A model generated the notes under the pieces. The model had not been told where the DNA came from and made no database searches. It was given only the letters and a program-made list of their open reading frames with translations. Below are positions 1 through 6,930 of a stretch of 9,073 nt of DNA, piece by piece. Made by a program: the position numbers and the translations under genes. Positions within the stretch are counted from its first letter, which is position 1. Each line of letters opens with the position of its first letter. Location of the stretch: the NCBI GenBank assembly GCA_011525065.1, contig WTIY01000049.1, positions 1 through 9,073 of the forward strand, in the 5' to 3' direction. The stretch comes from Flavobacteriales bacterium. Its GTDB lineage: Bacteria; Bacteroidota; Bacteroidia; Flavobacteriales; Flavobacteriaceae.

Positions 1-359
1 AGATAATGGGCTGCTGCACCGGCACCAAAAAAAGTCACTACAGCGCCCAGGCTGATGAGTTTTATGATTACAGGCCCCACCTTTGACACCTCGTCTCTTT
101 TGAGGGTTAGCCCTCCTTCGAAAAGAATGATCCCAATGGCCAAAGACACAAAATAGAAGAGGTTTTCACCGGGAAATAAGCCCCTAGTCCCGTTCCATAT
201 CGGCTGTATGTACGCCTGTCCATCGGCAGTAAACAACGTAGAGATTGGACCAACGAGCAAACCGATTAGAATCAATGGTAAAATGGCCGGAAGTTTAAAT
301 TTCCATGCCACCCATTGGGCCAATATGCCAAGGACTATGATGCCTGCGAGTTCAACCAT
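1..359 (-). CDS. Cation:proton antiporter, CPA1/NhaP-like, N-terminal part only
   Basis: This open frame starts at the ATG at 359-357 and runs without a stop to the window edge, giving 119 complete codons; the C-terminal part lies outside. The protein begins MVELAGIIVLGILAQW and has about four hydrophobic segments, near residues 3-18, 23-41, 68-83 and 95-117. The second carries the LPAILPLILIGLLVGPI pattern and the third the LFEGGLTL pattern, both typical of the N-terminal half of CPA-family Na+(K+)/H+ exchangers. A polar loop at residues 44-66 separates segments two and three. By family knowledge it would swap cytoplasmic Na+ or K+ for external H+ (or the reverse) at the inner membrane for pH and salt balance. 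The ion cannot be read from this fragment, and a C-terminal regulatory domain cannot be judged. It is transcribed away from the peptidase/rnpA cluster. Family is fairly sure; start is reasonable because the hydrophobic segment begins at once. Confidence 0.8.
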   Translation of the reverse strand, partial: MVELAGIIVLGILAQWVAWKFKLPAILPLILIGLLVGPISTLFTADGQAYIQPIWNGTRGLFPGENLFYFVSLAIGIILFEGGLTLKRDEVSKVGPVIIKLISLGAVVTFFGAGAAAHY

Positions 360-563
360 AATGAAATATTATGCCTAAAAATACGAGAAAGTTTTGATTC
401 TCTCCCTGAGACTGGTATTCGTCGGCCCTAGTGTTGTGCCCGAATTCAAACTCAACTAGGACAAACAAAAGGCGCATCACTTGTGATAATATTCTGTTAA
501 AATCGCTATTTAAGGGTCGGGCTAGGGGGAATTTTGTCTGACCTTTTGCTAATTTGCAAAGCA
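360..563. promoter_or_regulatory. Divergent intergenic region between antiporter and MBL-hydrolase operon
   Basis: These 204 bases separate two divergent genes and must hold promoters for both directions. I see no convincing full Bacteroidota promoter (TTG, then 17-23 nt, then TAnnTTTG) on either strand. On the plus strand TAATTTG at 550-556 is one base short of the -7 consensus and lies only 8 nt before the ATG at 564. On the minus strand TATTTTTA lies about 20 nt before the antiporter ATG and matches only in part. A near-palindrome at 476-487 is listed separately. No small gene or RNA is visible. Confidence 0.4.
476..487. promoter_or_regulatory. Near-palindrome ATCAC-TT-GTGAT, possible operator
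   Basis: Two perfect 5-base inverted arms flank a 2-base centre in the divergent intergenic region, about 75 nt before the ATG at 564 and about 115 nt before the antiporter ATG. The size and symmetry suit a dimeric repressor or activator site. Symmetry stops outside the arms and no second copy was seen, so chance is a real alternative. Confidence 0.2.
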
Positions 564-1427
564 ATGACCTTATACCCAATAGACGCAGGAAATTTTAAGC
601 TCGATGGTGGAGCCATGTTTGGTGTGGTCCCAAAGAGTCTTTGGCAAAGGACCAATCCCGCCGACAGTAACAACATGATCGATATTGCCGCCCGATGTTT
701 GCTCATTGAGGATGGCGATCGATTGATTCTGATCGACAACGGAATGGGGGACAAACAAGGTCCTGATTTTTTTAAACACTACTATCCTTGGGGAGGAGCC
801 AGCTTAGAAGGATCATTAATGCGTTTTGGTTTTTCGTCTGAGGACATTACTGATGTGTTCTTAACCCACTTACATTTTGATCACTGCGGAGGCAGCGTTT
901 GTTTTAACGATGACCGAACAGGCTATAAAACACGCTTTTCCAACGCGCGCTATTGGAGCAACGAAAAACACTGGAAATGGGCGACAGAACCCAACCGTAG
1001 AGAAAAAGCCTCTTTTTTATCAGAAAATATTTTGCCGATCAAGGACTCTGGGCAACTCTGTTTTTTAGACCCCCCAAATGGAGATTTTGCCCAAGAAACT
1101 CCGTTAAATTTTGGTGTTTTATTTGTCGATGGTCACACCGAAAAACAAATGATTCCCCACATTAATTACGGCGGAAAAACTCTTGTCTTCACCGCTGATT
1201 TATTGCCTACTGCGGGACATCTTCCTTTGCCTTTTATAATGGGATATGACACCCGTCCACTTAGAACTCTGACCGAAAAAGAAAAATTTTTAAATTTGGC
1301 GGCGGATCACGGCTATTATTTGTGGCTAGAACATGACGCCCACAATCCAATAATCACTGTTAAACACACAGAAAAAGGGGTTCGCCTGGACCAGGTTTTT
1401 ACCCTTGACCAATTTTTAAATCAATAA
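564..1427 (+). CDS. MBL-fold metallohydrolase (metallo-beta-lactamase superfamily)
   Basis: A soluble protein of 287 residues with the metal-binding motif HLHFDH at residues 102-107 (H102, H104, D106, H107). Later candidate ligands are H191 in DGHTEKQM, D212 in the FTADLLPTAGH stretch and H257 in LEHDAH, the usual order for a two-zinc MBL hydrolase. The fold acts on esters, lactones, thioesters or phosphodiesters; the layout recalls the lactonase-like branch but the substrate is unknown. No signal peptide is seen, so it should be cytoplasmic. I chose the ATG at 564 because the protein then begins MTLYPIDAGNFKLDGG, which resembles the usual start of Bacteroidota relatives as I recall them. An in-frame TTG at 534 would add ten residues and has a G-rich AGGGGGA stretch just upstream. 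The stop is 5 nt before the S8 peptidase start, so the two are very likely co-transcribed, and this gene is first in the run. Confidence 0.85.
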   Translation: MTLYPIDAGNFKLDGGAMFGVVPKSLWQRTNPADSNNMIDIAARCLLIEDGDRLILIDNGMGDKQGPDFFKHYYPWGGASLEGSLMRFGFSSEDITDVFLTHLHFDHCGGSVCFNDDRTGYKTRFSNARYWSNEKHWKWATEPNRREKASFLSENILPIKDSGQLCFLDPPNGDFAQETPLNFGVLFVDGHTEKQMIPHINYGGKTLVFTADLLPTAGHLPLPFIMGYDTRPLRTLTEKEKFLNLAADHGYYLWLEHDAHNPIITVKHTEKGVRLDQVFTLDQFLNQ

Positions 1428-1432
1428 TCCTT

Positions 1433-3103
1433 ATGAAAACGCTTAAACACATTTTTATTGCCTTTATTTCCGCGCTTGTTGTAAGCGCCTGTGGGCCTGC
1501 TCGTTTTGACGCCTCCCCTATTGATGCACCCAGTGCTGCCGTCACCAAAAACGTTGATTTAACGGACCAACAAACCCAAACCTGGGGTGCAGCAGACCTG
1601 GGTAAAGACTCCATTGCGGGGATGAGTGTCGACAAAGCCTACGCAGAGCTACTGAGCGACCGCCAAGGCGTCAGTGTTATTGTGGGTGTAATCGATAGTG
1701 GTGTAGACATCGAGCACGAAGACCTAAAAAATGTCATCTGGGTGAACGAAGATGAAATTCCCGGCAACGGAATAGACGATGACCGAAATGGCTATGTTGA
1801 CGACATTCATGGTTGGAACTTTTTGGGCGATATCGTTCAAGAAAACTTGGAATACGTTCGCATGATTCGCGAATTGGGCCCTGGTTTTGAAAATGTTGCT
1901 GCCGAGGATGTTGCCCCAGAACAAAAAGCGGATTATGACCTCTATCAAAAGGCCAAAGCCGCCTATGAAAAGGATTATAACGATGCCGTACAAAGCAAAG
2001 CGCGCTATCAAGGCATGTACGATCAGCTCAGTGCTGCGCACGATTTGGTCAAAGCGAAATTAGGCAAGGAAGATTACTCAAAAGACGATTTAGCGGCATT
2101 ATCAGAGTTGTCTGAAGAAGAGCAAAGCATGGTTGAGCGATTGGGTCAAATGATGGCTTTTGGGCCCAACATTCCTGCTGTTTTAGATCGCTTAAACAGC
2201 GGTGTGGCATATTTTAGTGGCCGACTAAAAAGCCATTTTAATTTAAGCACCGATTATCGTGCTGAAAATTTAGGAGATGATGCCAATGATTATTCTTCAA
2301 AATACTATGGCAACAATGATGTCGACGGGCCAGATCCCAAAAAAGAGGATGCGCGACATGGAACTCACGTCGCTGGAATCATTGCCGCTGAGCGCAACAA
2401 TGGAATTGGGATGAACGGGGTTGCTGACAACGCAAAAATCATGGTTGTTCGTACGGTTCCTGATGGTGATGAATACGATAAAGATGTGGCTTTGGCCATA
2501 CGTTATTGTGTCAACAACGGTGCAAAAGTCTTAAACACGAGTTTTGGAAAAGGCTTTTCTCCACATCCAGAATGGGTATGGGACGCCATTCGTTATGCCT
2601 CAGACAATGATGTGCTCATCGTTAATGCTGCGGGTAATGACGGCATGGATTTGGACAAAAACGAAGTATACCCGAATGATGTGCGCCCAGGAGAAACCCA
2701 GGAGATTGGAAACACCTTCATCACAATAGGCGCCTCGACTCCTGAGTATAACGAAGGTTTAGTCGCTGGATTTTCGAATTACGGCAAAGAGAATGTAGAT
2801 GTGTTCTCGCCTGGTGTTCAAATTTGGGCCACTACACCTTTAGACACTTACGAATACCTTCAGGGTACTTCTATGGCCGCCCCGGCTGTAGCTGGTGTCG
2901 CTGCAGTGATACGCTCTTACTTTCCTAAATTAAGCGCTGCTCAAGTCAAACAAATCTTAATGGACAGCGGCTTGTCCGGCCCAGGCACTGTAATCCTTTC
3001 TGGAGACCCAAACAGCGCAGATGATTTCTCAAATATTTCAAAATCTGGACATTTGGTTAACCTGTACAACGCCTTGATTATGGCTGATCAAATGTCGCGC
3101 TAA
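1433..3103 (+). CDS. Subtilisin-like (S8) serine peptidase, lipoprotein
   Basis: A 556-residue secreted serine endopeptidase. Residues 1-20 form a lipoprotein signal with lipobox VSAC and lipidated C20, so the mature enzyme is probably tethered to an envelope membrane. The catalytic triad is D88 (VIDSGVD), H309 (RHGTHVAG) and S480 (GTSMAAPAVAG); N402 in NAAGNDG is the oxyanion-hole Asn. About 220 residues lie between Asp and His, against about 32 in subtilisin. Part of the excess is a segment ending VDDIHGWNFLGD; the rest (about 135-300) is charged and helix-rich with likely coiled coil near 160-210. Only about 60 residues separate C20 from the catalytic domain, so no standard I9 propeptide is present. 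The protein ends about 75 residues after the Ser, with no type IX secretion sorting domain. It follows the MBL gene by 5 nt and shares one base (TAATG) with the M1 gene, suggesting coupled translation. Peptidase identity is sure; substrate is unknown. Confidence 0.95.
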   Translation: MKTLKHIFIAFISALVVSACGPARFDASPIDAPSAAVTKNVDLTDQQTQTWGAADLGKDSIAGMSVDKAYAELLSDRQGVSVIVGVIDSGVDIEHEDLKNVIWVNEDEIPGNGIDDDRNGYVDDIHGWNFLGDIVQENLEYVRMIRELGPGFENVAAEDVAPEQKADYDLYQKAKAAYEKDYNDAVQSKARYQGMYDQLSAAHDLVKAKLGKEDYSKDDLAALSELSEEEQSMVERLGQMMAFGPNIPAVLDRLNSGVAYFSGRLKSHFNLSTDYRAENLGDDANDYSSKYYGNNDVDGPDPKKEDARHGTHVAGIIAAERNNGIGMNGVADNAKIMVVRTVPDGDEYDKDVALAIRYCVNNGAKVLNTSFGKGFSPHPEWVWDAIRYASDNDVLIVNAAGNDGMDLDKNEVYPNDVRPGETQEIGNTFITIGASTPEYNEGLVAGFSNYGKENVDVFSPGVQIWATTPLDTYEYLQGTSMAAPAVAGVAAVIRSYFPKLSAAQVKQILMDSGLSGPGTVILSGDPNSADDFSNISKSGHLVNLYNALIMADQMSR

Positions 3104-4884
3104 TGAAATGTTTAATTCCATTTTTTTTGGCTGCTTGCTCAATGGTAAGCAGCCAAAATTCTTTTAGCTACTGGCAGCAACATGTAGACTACGATATGAG
3201 TGTCGAGATGAATGTGAACAATTGGCAGTATCACGGCGTTCAGAAACTGGTCTACACCAACAAGTCGCCAGACACCCTAACCCAGGTTTTTTATCACATG
3301 TATTTCAACGCCTTCCAACCCGGAAGCGAAATGGATGTTCGCTCAAGAACCATCGTTGACCCCGATCGCAGAGTGCGGGATCGCATCGCAGGGCTCAAAC
3401 CAGAGGAACAAGGGTTTTTAAAAGCAACTTCACTTTCACAAGATGGTCAGCCCTTAAACCATACCCTGGAGGGAACGGTCCTAGTGGTTGATTTGGCTAA
3501 GCCCATAGCGCCCTGGGACAGCACGGTTTTCAGCATGAACTTTCACGGACAGGTTCCAGTGCAAATCAGGCGCAGTGGTCGCAACAACTCAGAAGGCGTG
3601 GCGCTGTCCATGACCCAGTGGTATCCCAAGCTTGCCGAATACGATAAAGATGGGTGGCACACCGACCCCTATATTGCCAGAGAATTCTACGGTGTTTGGG
3701 GTGATTTTAATGTAAGCATCGATATCGACAGCAGTTATGTGGTTGGAGGAACCGGTTATTTGACGGACAAAACATCCATTGATGGTGGGCTAACACGATG
3801 GGTTTTTGACGCCCCTAAAGTCCACGATTTTACTTGGGCGGCAGATCCAGATTATCGCCATGACACCTATCCTGGTCCTGACGGCGTGACGCTGAATTTC
3901 TATTATAAAAACAAGCCTGAACTCCAGCAAAATTGGAAGGCCCTTCAGCCAGTTACAGCCGAACTTTTGGCCTATTTCAACGAGGCCATTGGTCCTTACC
4001 CTTACAAGCAATACTCCATCATGCAGGGTGGTGATGGTGGTATGGAATACGCCATGTGTACCTTGATTACAGGAGAGCGTTCTTTTGAGAGCTTGGTTGG
4101 GGTTACAGCTCATGAGATGGCCCACACTTGGTTTCAATTTTTACTGGCCACAAACGAGTCCTTACACGAATGGATGGACGAGGGTTTTACTTCTTACATC
4201 TCTTCTTTGGCAGAGCATCAGGTCCTTGACCAAGGCAACCTGGACCCCTTAGCGGGTTCTTATCGCGCCTATAACTTTTTAGCCAATTCTGGGTCAGAAC
4301 AACCCATGAGCACCCATGCCGACCGCTACATCACTAACCGAAATTACGGCATCGCTGCCTATTCCAAAGGGGCTGTTTTTTTGGCCCAACTGGGTTACAT
4401 TATGGGTCAAGAGGTTTTAGAACAAACCCTAAAGAACTACTACACTCAGTGGAAATTCAAGCACCCTGAGCCTCGTGATTTTATTCGAGTGGCCGAGCGT
4501 ACCTCTGGCTTTAACCTGGACTGGTATTTGCAAGATTTTGCGACAACCACAAACACCATAGACTACCGCATTGACTCCGTAAATCGTGTCGAGGACACCC
4601 ATAGCATAGTGCTCGAACGCGTGGGGCTTATGCCAATGCCGATTGAGCTCTCTGTGCGCTATGATGACGGCTCTTCACAGATGTTTTACATCCCACTCCA
4701 AATGATGCGTGGAGAAAAGACCTTCAGCGATGAGGTTGTTGTTTTGGACGACTGGGCATGGGCCATGCCGACTTATACATTTGAGTTTAATGGTAAAAAG
4801 AGTATTGCAGAAGTCGAAATTGACCCCAGCGGCCGTATGGCAGATGTAAATCGTCAAGATAATCATTATGAGCCCGAACAATAA
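3103..4884 (+). CDS. Secreted M1-family zinc metallopeptidase
   Basis: A 593-residue gluzincin of the aminopeptidase N/LTA4 hydrolase clan. The zinc site is HEMAH at 337-341 followed, after 18 residues, by E360 in WMDEG; E338 is the general base. Y420 in AAYSKG fits the catalytic Tyr of M1 enzymes, with Y415 five residues earlier as in LTA4 hydrolase. The exopeptidase motif, usually GxMEN, reads GGMEY at 312-316. The N-terminal beta domain covers about 20-250, the catalytic domain 260-480, and a short beta-type end 485-575; the long helical C-terminal domain of E. coli PepN is missing. The signal peptide is ambiguous: LAAC with C12 is a fair lipobox, but cleavage after VSSQ near residue 18 is equally possible. 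It should act outside the cytoplasm, trimming peptides from their N-termini, perhaps downstream of the S8 enzyme with which it shares one base. Family is sure, exact specificity is not. Confidence 0.93.
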   Translation: MKCLIPFFLAACSMVSSQNSFSYWQQHVDYDMSVEMNVNNWQYHGVQKLVYTNKSPDTLTQVFYHMYFNAFQPGSEMDVRSRTIVDPDRRVRDRIAGLKPEEQGFLKATSLSQDGQPLNHTLEGTVLVVDLAKPIAPWDSTVFSMNFHGQVPVQIRRSGRNNSEGVALSMTQWYPKLAEYDKDGWHTDPYIAREFYGVWGDFNVSIDIDSSYVVGGTGYLTDKTSIDGGLTRWVFDAPKVHDFTWAADPDYRHDTYPGPDGVTLNFYYKNKPELQQNWKALQPVTAELLAYFNEAIGPYPYKQYSIMQGGDGGMEYAMCTLITGERSFESLVGVTAHEMAHTWFQFLLATNESLHEWMDEGFTSYISSLAEHQVLDQGNLDPLAGSYRAYNFLANSGSEQPMSTHADRYITNRNYGIAAYSKGAVFLAQLGYIMGQEVLEQTLKNYYTQWKFKHPEPRDFIRVAERTSGFNLDWYLQDFATTTNTIDYRIDSVNRVEDTHSIVLERVGLMPMPIELSVRYDDGSSQMFYIPLQMMRGEKTFSDEVVVLDDWAWAMPTYTFEFNGKKSIAEVEIDPSGRMADVNRQDNHYEPEQ

Positions 4885-4904
4885 CAGGTATCCGTGTTCT
4901 TGTG

Positions 4905-4912
4905 TATCTTTA
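4905..4912 (+). promoter_or_regulatory. Candidate Bacteroidota -7 box before rnpA
   Basis: TATCTTTA matches the TAnnTTTG consensus of the Bacteroidota primary sigma factor at all positions but the last. It ends 4 nt before the rnpA ATG, so the transcript would be leaderless or nearly so. No clear TTG -33 box lies about 20 nt upstream. The 32-nt gap is the largest in the cluster, which makes an internal promoter sensible here; the call remains weak. Confidence 0.3.
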
Positions 4913-4916
4913 AGAC

Positions 4917-5291
4917 ATGAATCGCAAACTGTCTAAGGTGGAGCGTCTCAAAGGGCGCCTTGGGTTTGAGTCTTTGTTCGACCGTGGTTTGGTGTTAAAA
5001 AAATTTCCTCTCAAACTCGTCCATGCTCCAGTATCTGGGGCGGACACTCACTTGTTTGGGGTTTCCGTACCAAAGCGCAACATCAGCAGTGCCGTAGCAA
5101 GAAATCGAATTAAACGGCAAATTCGCGAAGCTTACAGGTTAAACAAACCACCCGTGGCAGGTCACACAGAAGCCATACTTTTTATCTACCAAAGCAGAGA
5201 AGTTTTACCTTATGTTCAAATTGAAAAAGCCATGATGGCTCTGTTAAATCGTTTTACTCAACATGCGTCACCCACCGATGAAGGCCTTTAA
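4917..5291 (+). CDS. rnpA: Ribonuclease P protein component
   Basis: A basic protein of 124 residues, the usual RnpA size. It carries the family signature around residues 48-74, with FGVSVPKR followed by the RNR motif in ARNRIKRQIREAYR (R62, N63, R64, K66, R67, R70). The N-terminal LKGRLGFESLFDRG stretch contains the aromatic residues that in this family help bind the 5' leader of precursor tRNA. It joins the RNase P RNA (not in this window) to mature tRNA 5' ends in the cytoplasm. In many bacteria rnpA follows rpmH near the origin; here no rpmH is present and the upstream neighbour is an exported peptidase. The gene starts 32 nt after the M1 stop and its end overlaps the S41 peptidase start by 14 nt, which suggests translational coupling. 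Identification is firm. Confidence 0.96.
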   Translation: MNRKLSKVERLKGRLGFESLFDRGLVLKKFPLKLVHAPVSGADTHLFGVSVPKRNISSAVARNRIKRQIREAYRLNKPPVAGHTEAILFIYQSREVLPYVQIEKAMMALLNRFTQHASPTDEGL

Positions 5292-6930
5292 AACATCCGT
5301 GTTCAAATTCTTGCGCCCAACACTATTTGTTTTGGCGACGATTGGCCTTTTGGCATTTGGTAGTGCCAAAGCCGGCTTGTTTGAGATTACCAAACAACTC
5401 GAAATTTTCAACACTTTGTTTAAGGAATTGGCGCTGAATTATGTGGACGAAACCACACCGGCAACCTTAATGGATCAAGCCATTACTGGCATGTTAGAAG
5501 GGTTGGACCCCTACACCATTTATTGGACTGAACAAGAAGTTTCCGATGCTAAGGTGGCTAGAGAAAGCAATTACACCAATTTAGGTGCTGGCTTCAGACG
5601 TTTCGACAATCAATGGTTGGTTGTTTCCACGACAGAAAATGGTCCCGCCGATGCGGCTGGAATGAAGGTCGGTGATGTCTTACACTCCATTAACGGAGTG
5701 TTGCTTTCGGATGACTTGAATCAACTCGACCCGCTTGTGGCAGCCAGCGCGGATCGGGAGGTTGCTCTAGAATTTTATCGAGGCCAGCAGAAAAGCTCGG
5801 TTTCGTTAATTCCGACCAAATCACAGACAAGCCCTGTGGTTTGTTCAAAACTGATCAAAAACAATGTGGCTTATATCGCCCTAGAGGCGTTCAGCGCCAC
5901 GACCTATAAAGACACTAAAAAAGCATTGTTTGAGCTCAAGGCTGAGGGCGCCCAGGGGCTCATTTTAGATTTGCGCAACAACCCTGGTGGCTTGCTTACA
6001 GAGGCAGTGAATTTAGTCAGTTTGTTTGTGCCCAAAGGCACGCTTGTTACCTATACCCAATCCGCCGTTGAGGCGTATAACCAAACCTATGTAACCCAGC
6101 GGTTGCCCGCGGACCTGGACATGCCTGTTGTGGTATTGATTAACGCCCGCAGTGCGTCAGCCAGCGAAATTGTCTCTGGAGCGTTACAGGATTTAGACCG
6201 TGCCGTCATTATCGGGGGAAGAAGTTTTGGTAAGGGTTTGGTTCAGCGTCCCAAGCCCCTGAGTTATGGAACCCAGCTCAAAGTCACAATTTCCAGATAT
6301 TACACCCCCAGTGGCCGATGCATTCAGGCCTTGGATTATTGGCAAAGGGATGCGGATGGAGATCCCATCCGCACCCAACCTGAATCGTACAACGCCTTTA
6401 AAACTAAAGGGGGTAGAACTGTTTATGACGGTGGTGGGATCTTACCAGATCGTCTGTACGCTTCCTCTAATGGGCACCCTTTAATCAACCAGCTCAATAA
6501 ATCCCGATTGCTCATCGATTTTGGCAGCACCTTTATGACTGAGCATCCATTTAGCCGCCCAGATGAATTTGAGTTTAGCGATAAGGATTTTGATCGCTTC
6601 TTAGAGTTTGTGCGCTCTCACCCCGGCGCGCTAAGCACAATCTCGGAAAAGTCTATGGCTGAGTTGCGCACAACCGCATCAAAGGAAGGGCTCGAAACCT
6701 TTGTTGATCGCGATTTGAAACGCTTGGCACAAGGCCTTTCTCAAGCAAAGATTGATTTATTAAAATCCGAAAAAATGGCTGTGCGCAGTACGTTAATTGA
6801 GGCTATTTTACCGCGATATTTTTATCTTGCTGGGCTTTATGACTATAAATTAAAGCACGACGCCGAGGTACTAAGCGCTTTAGAGGTTTTGGGAAATAAA
6901 AAAGTGTACACGAAAATTTTAACGCCATGA
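5278..6930 (+). CDS. S41 C-terminal processing peptidase (CtpA/Prc-like) with PDZ domain
   Basis: A 550-residue exported serine peptidase. Numbering here is from the ATG at 5278. A signal peptide or anchor covers about residues 1-32, with a good cleavage site after SAKA. A PDZ domain lies at about 100-180 (ENGPADAAGMKVGDVLHSING), and the S41 catalytic core follows to about 345. By alignment with E. coli Prc (S430, K455, Q459) the catalytic residues are S294 in SASASE, K319 in FGKG and Q323, with the expected spacings. A GGGILPD segment and a helical region of about 150 residues end the protein, common in Bacteroidota relatives. Such enzymes use the PDZ domain to bind hydrophobic C-termini and cut periplasmic or membrane proteins. 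An upstream in-frame ATG at 5263 would add MRHPP and overlap rnpA by 29 nt; I prefer 5278 because MKAFK gives a more usual signal-peptide start. The gene overlaps rnpA by 14 nt and the next gene by 4 nt (ATGA). Confidence 0.95.
   Translation: MKAFKTSVFKFLRPTLFVLATIGLLAFGSAKAGLFEITKQLEIFNTLFKELALNYVDETTPATLMDQAITGMLEGLDPYTIYWTEQEVSDAKVARESNYTNLGAGFRRFDNQWLVVSTTENGPADAAGMKVGDVLHSINGVLLSDDLNQLDPLVAASADREVALEFYRGQQKSSVSLIPTKSQTSPVVCSKLIKNNVAYIALEAFSATTYKDTKKALFELKAEGAQGLILDLRNNPGGLLTEAVNLVSLFVPKGTLVTYTQSAVEAYNQTYVTQRLPADLDMPVVVLINARSASASEIVSGALQDLDRAVIIGGRSFGKGLVQRPKPLSYGTQLKVTISRYYTPSGRCIQALDYWQRDADGDPIRTQPESYNAFKTKGGRTVYDGGGILPDRLYASSNGHPLINQLNKSRLLIDFGSTFMTEHPFSRPDEFEFSDKDFDRFLEFVRSHPGALSTISEKSMAELRTTASKEGLETFVDRDLKRLAQGLSQAKIDLLKSEKMAVRSTLIEAILPRYFYLAGLYDYKLKHDAEVLSALEVLGNKKVYTKILTP

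Noticed and set aside
385..402. GAGAA...TTCTC hairpin in the antiporter leader
   Set aside because: Only five base pairs with an 8-nt loop; too small to call a regulatory structure.
424..527. Separated inverted repeat CCCTAG / CTAGGG in the intergenic region
   Set aside because: Six-base arms about 90 nt apart are expected by chance.
352..754. Short minus-strand open frames across the intergenic region and start of the MBL gene
   Set aside because: They overlap the antiporter start and the conserved MBL N-terminus and show no family features.
564..1427. Quorum-quenching AHL lactonase for the MBL protein
   Set aside because: The HxHxDH motif is shared by the whole superfamily and nothing in the neighbourhood points to acyl-homoserine lactones.
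1724..2041. 105-codon minus-strand open frame inside the S8 peptidase gene
   Set aside because: It lies opposite a gene with a complete catalytic triad; its hydrophobic look comes from the antisense of acidic and Lys-rich codons. No family resemblance.
3790..4137. 115-codon minus-strand open frame inside the M1 peptidase gene
   Set aside because: Antisense shadow over the conserved zinc-site region; no recognisable domain.
4885..4916. Possible terminator between the M1 gene and rnpA
   Set aside because: No hairpin or T run in the 32 nt; read-through is more likely.
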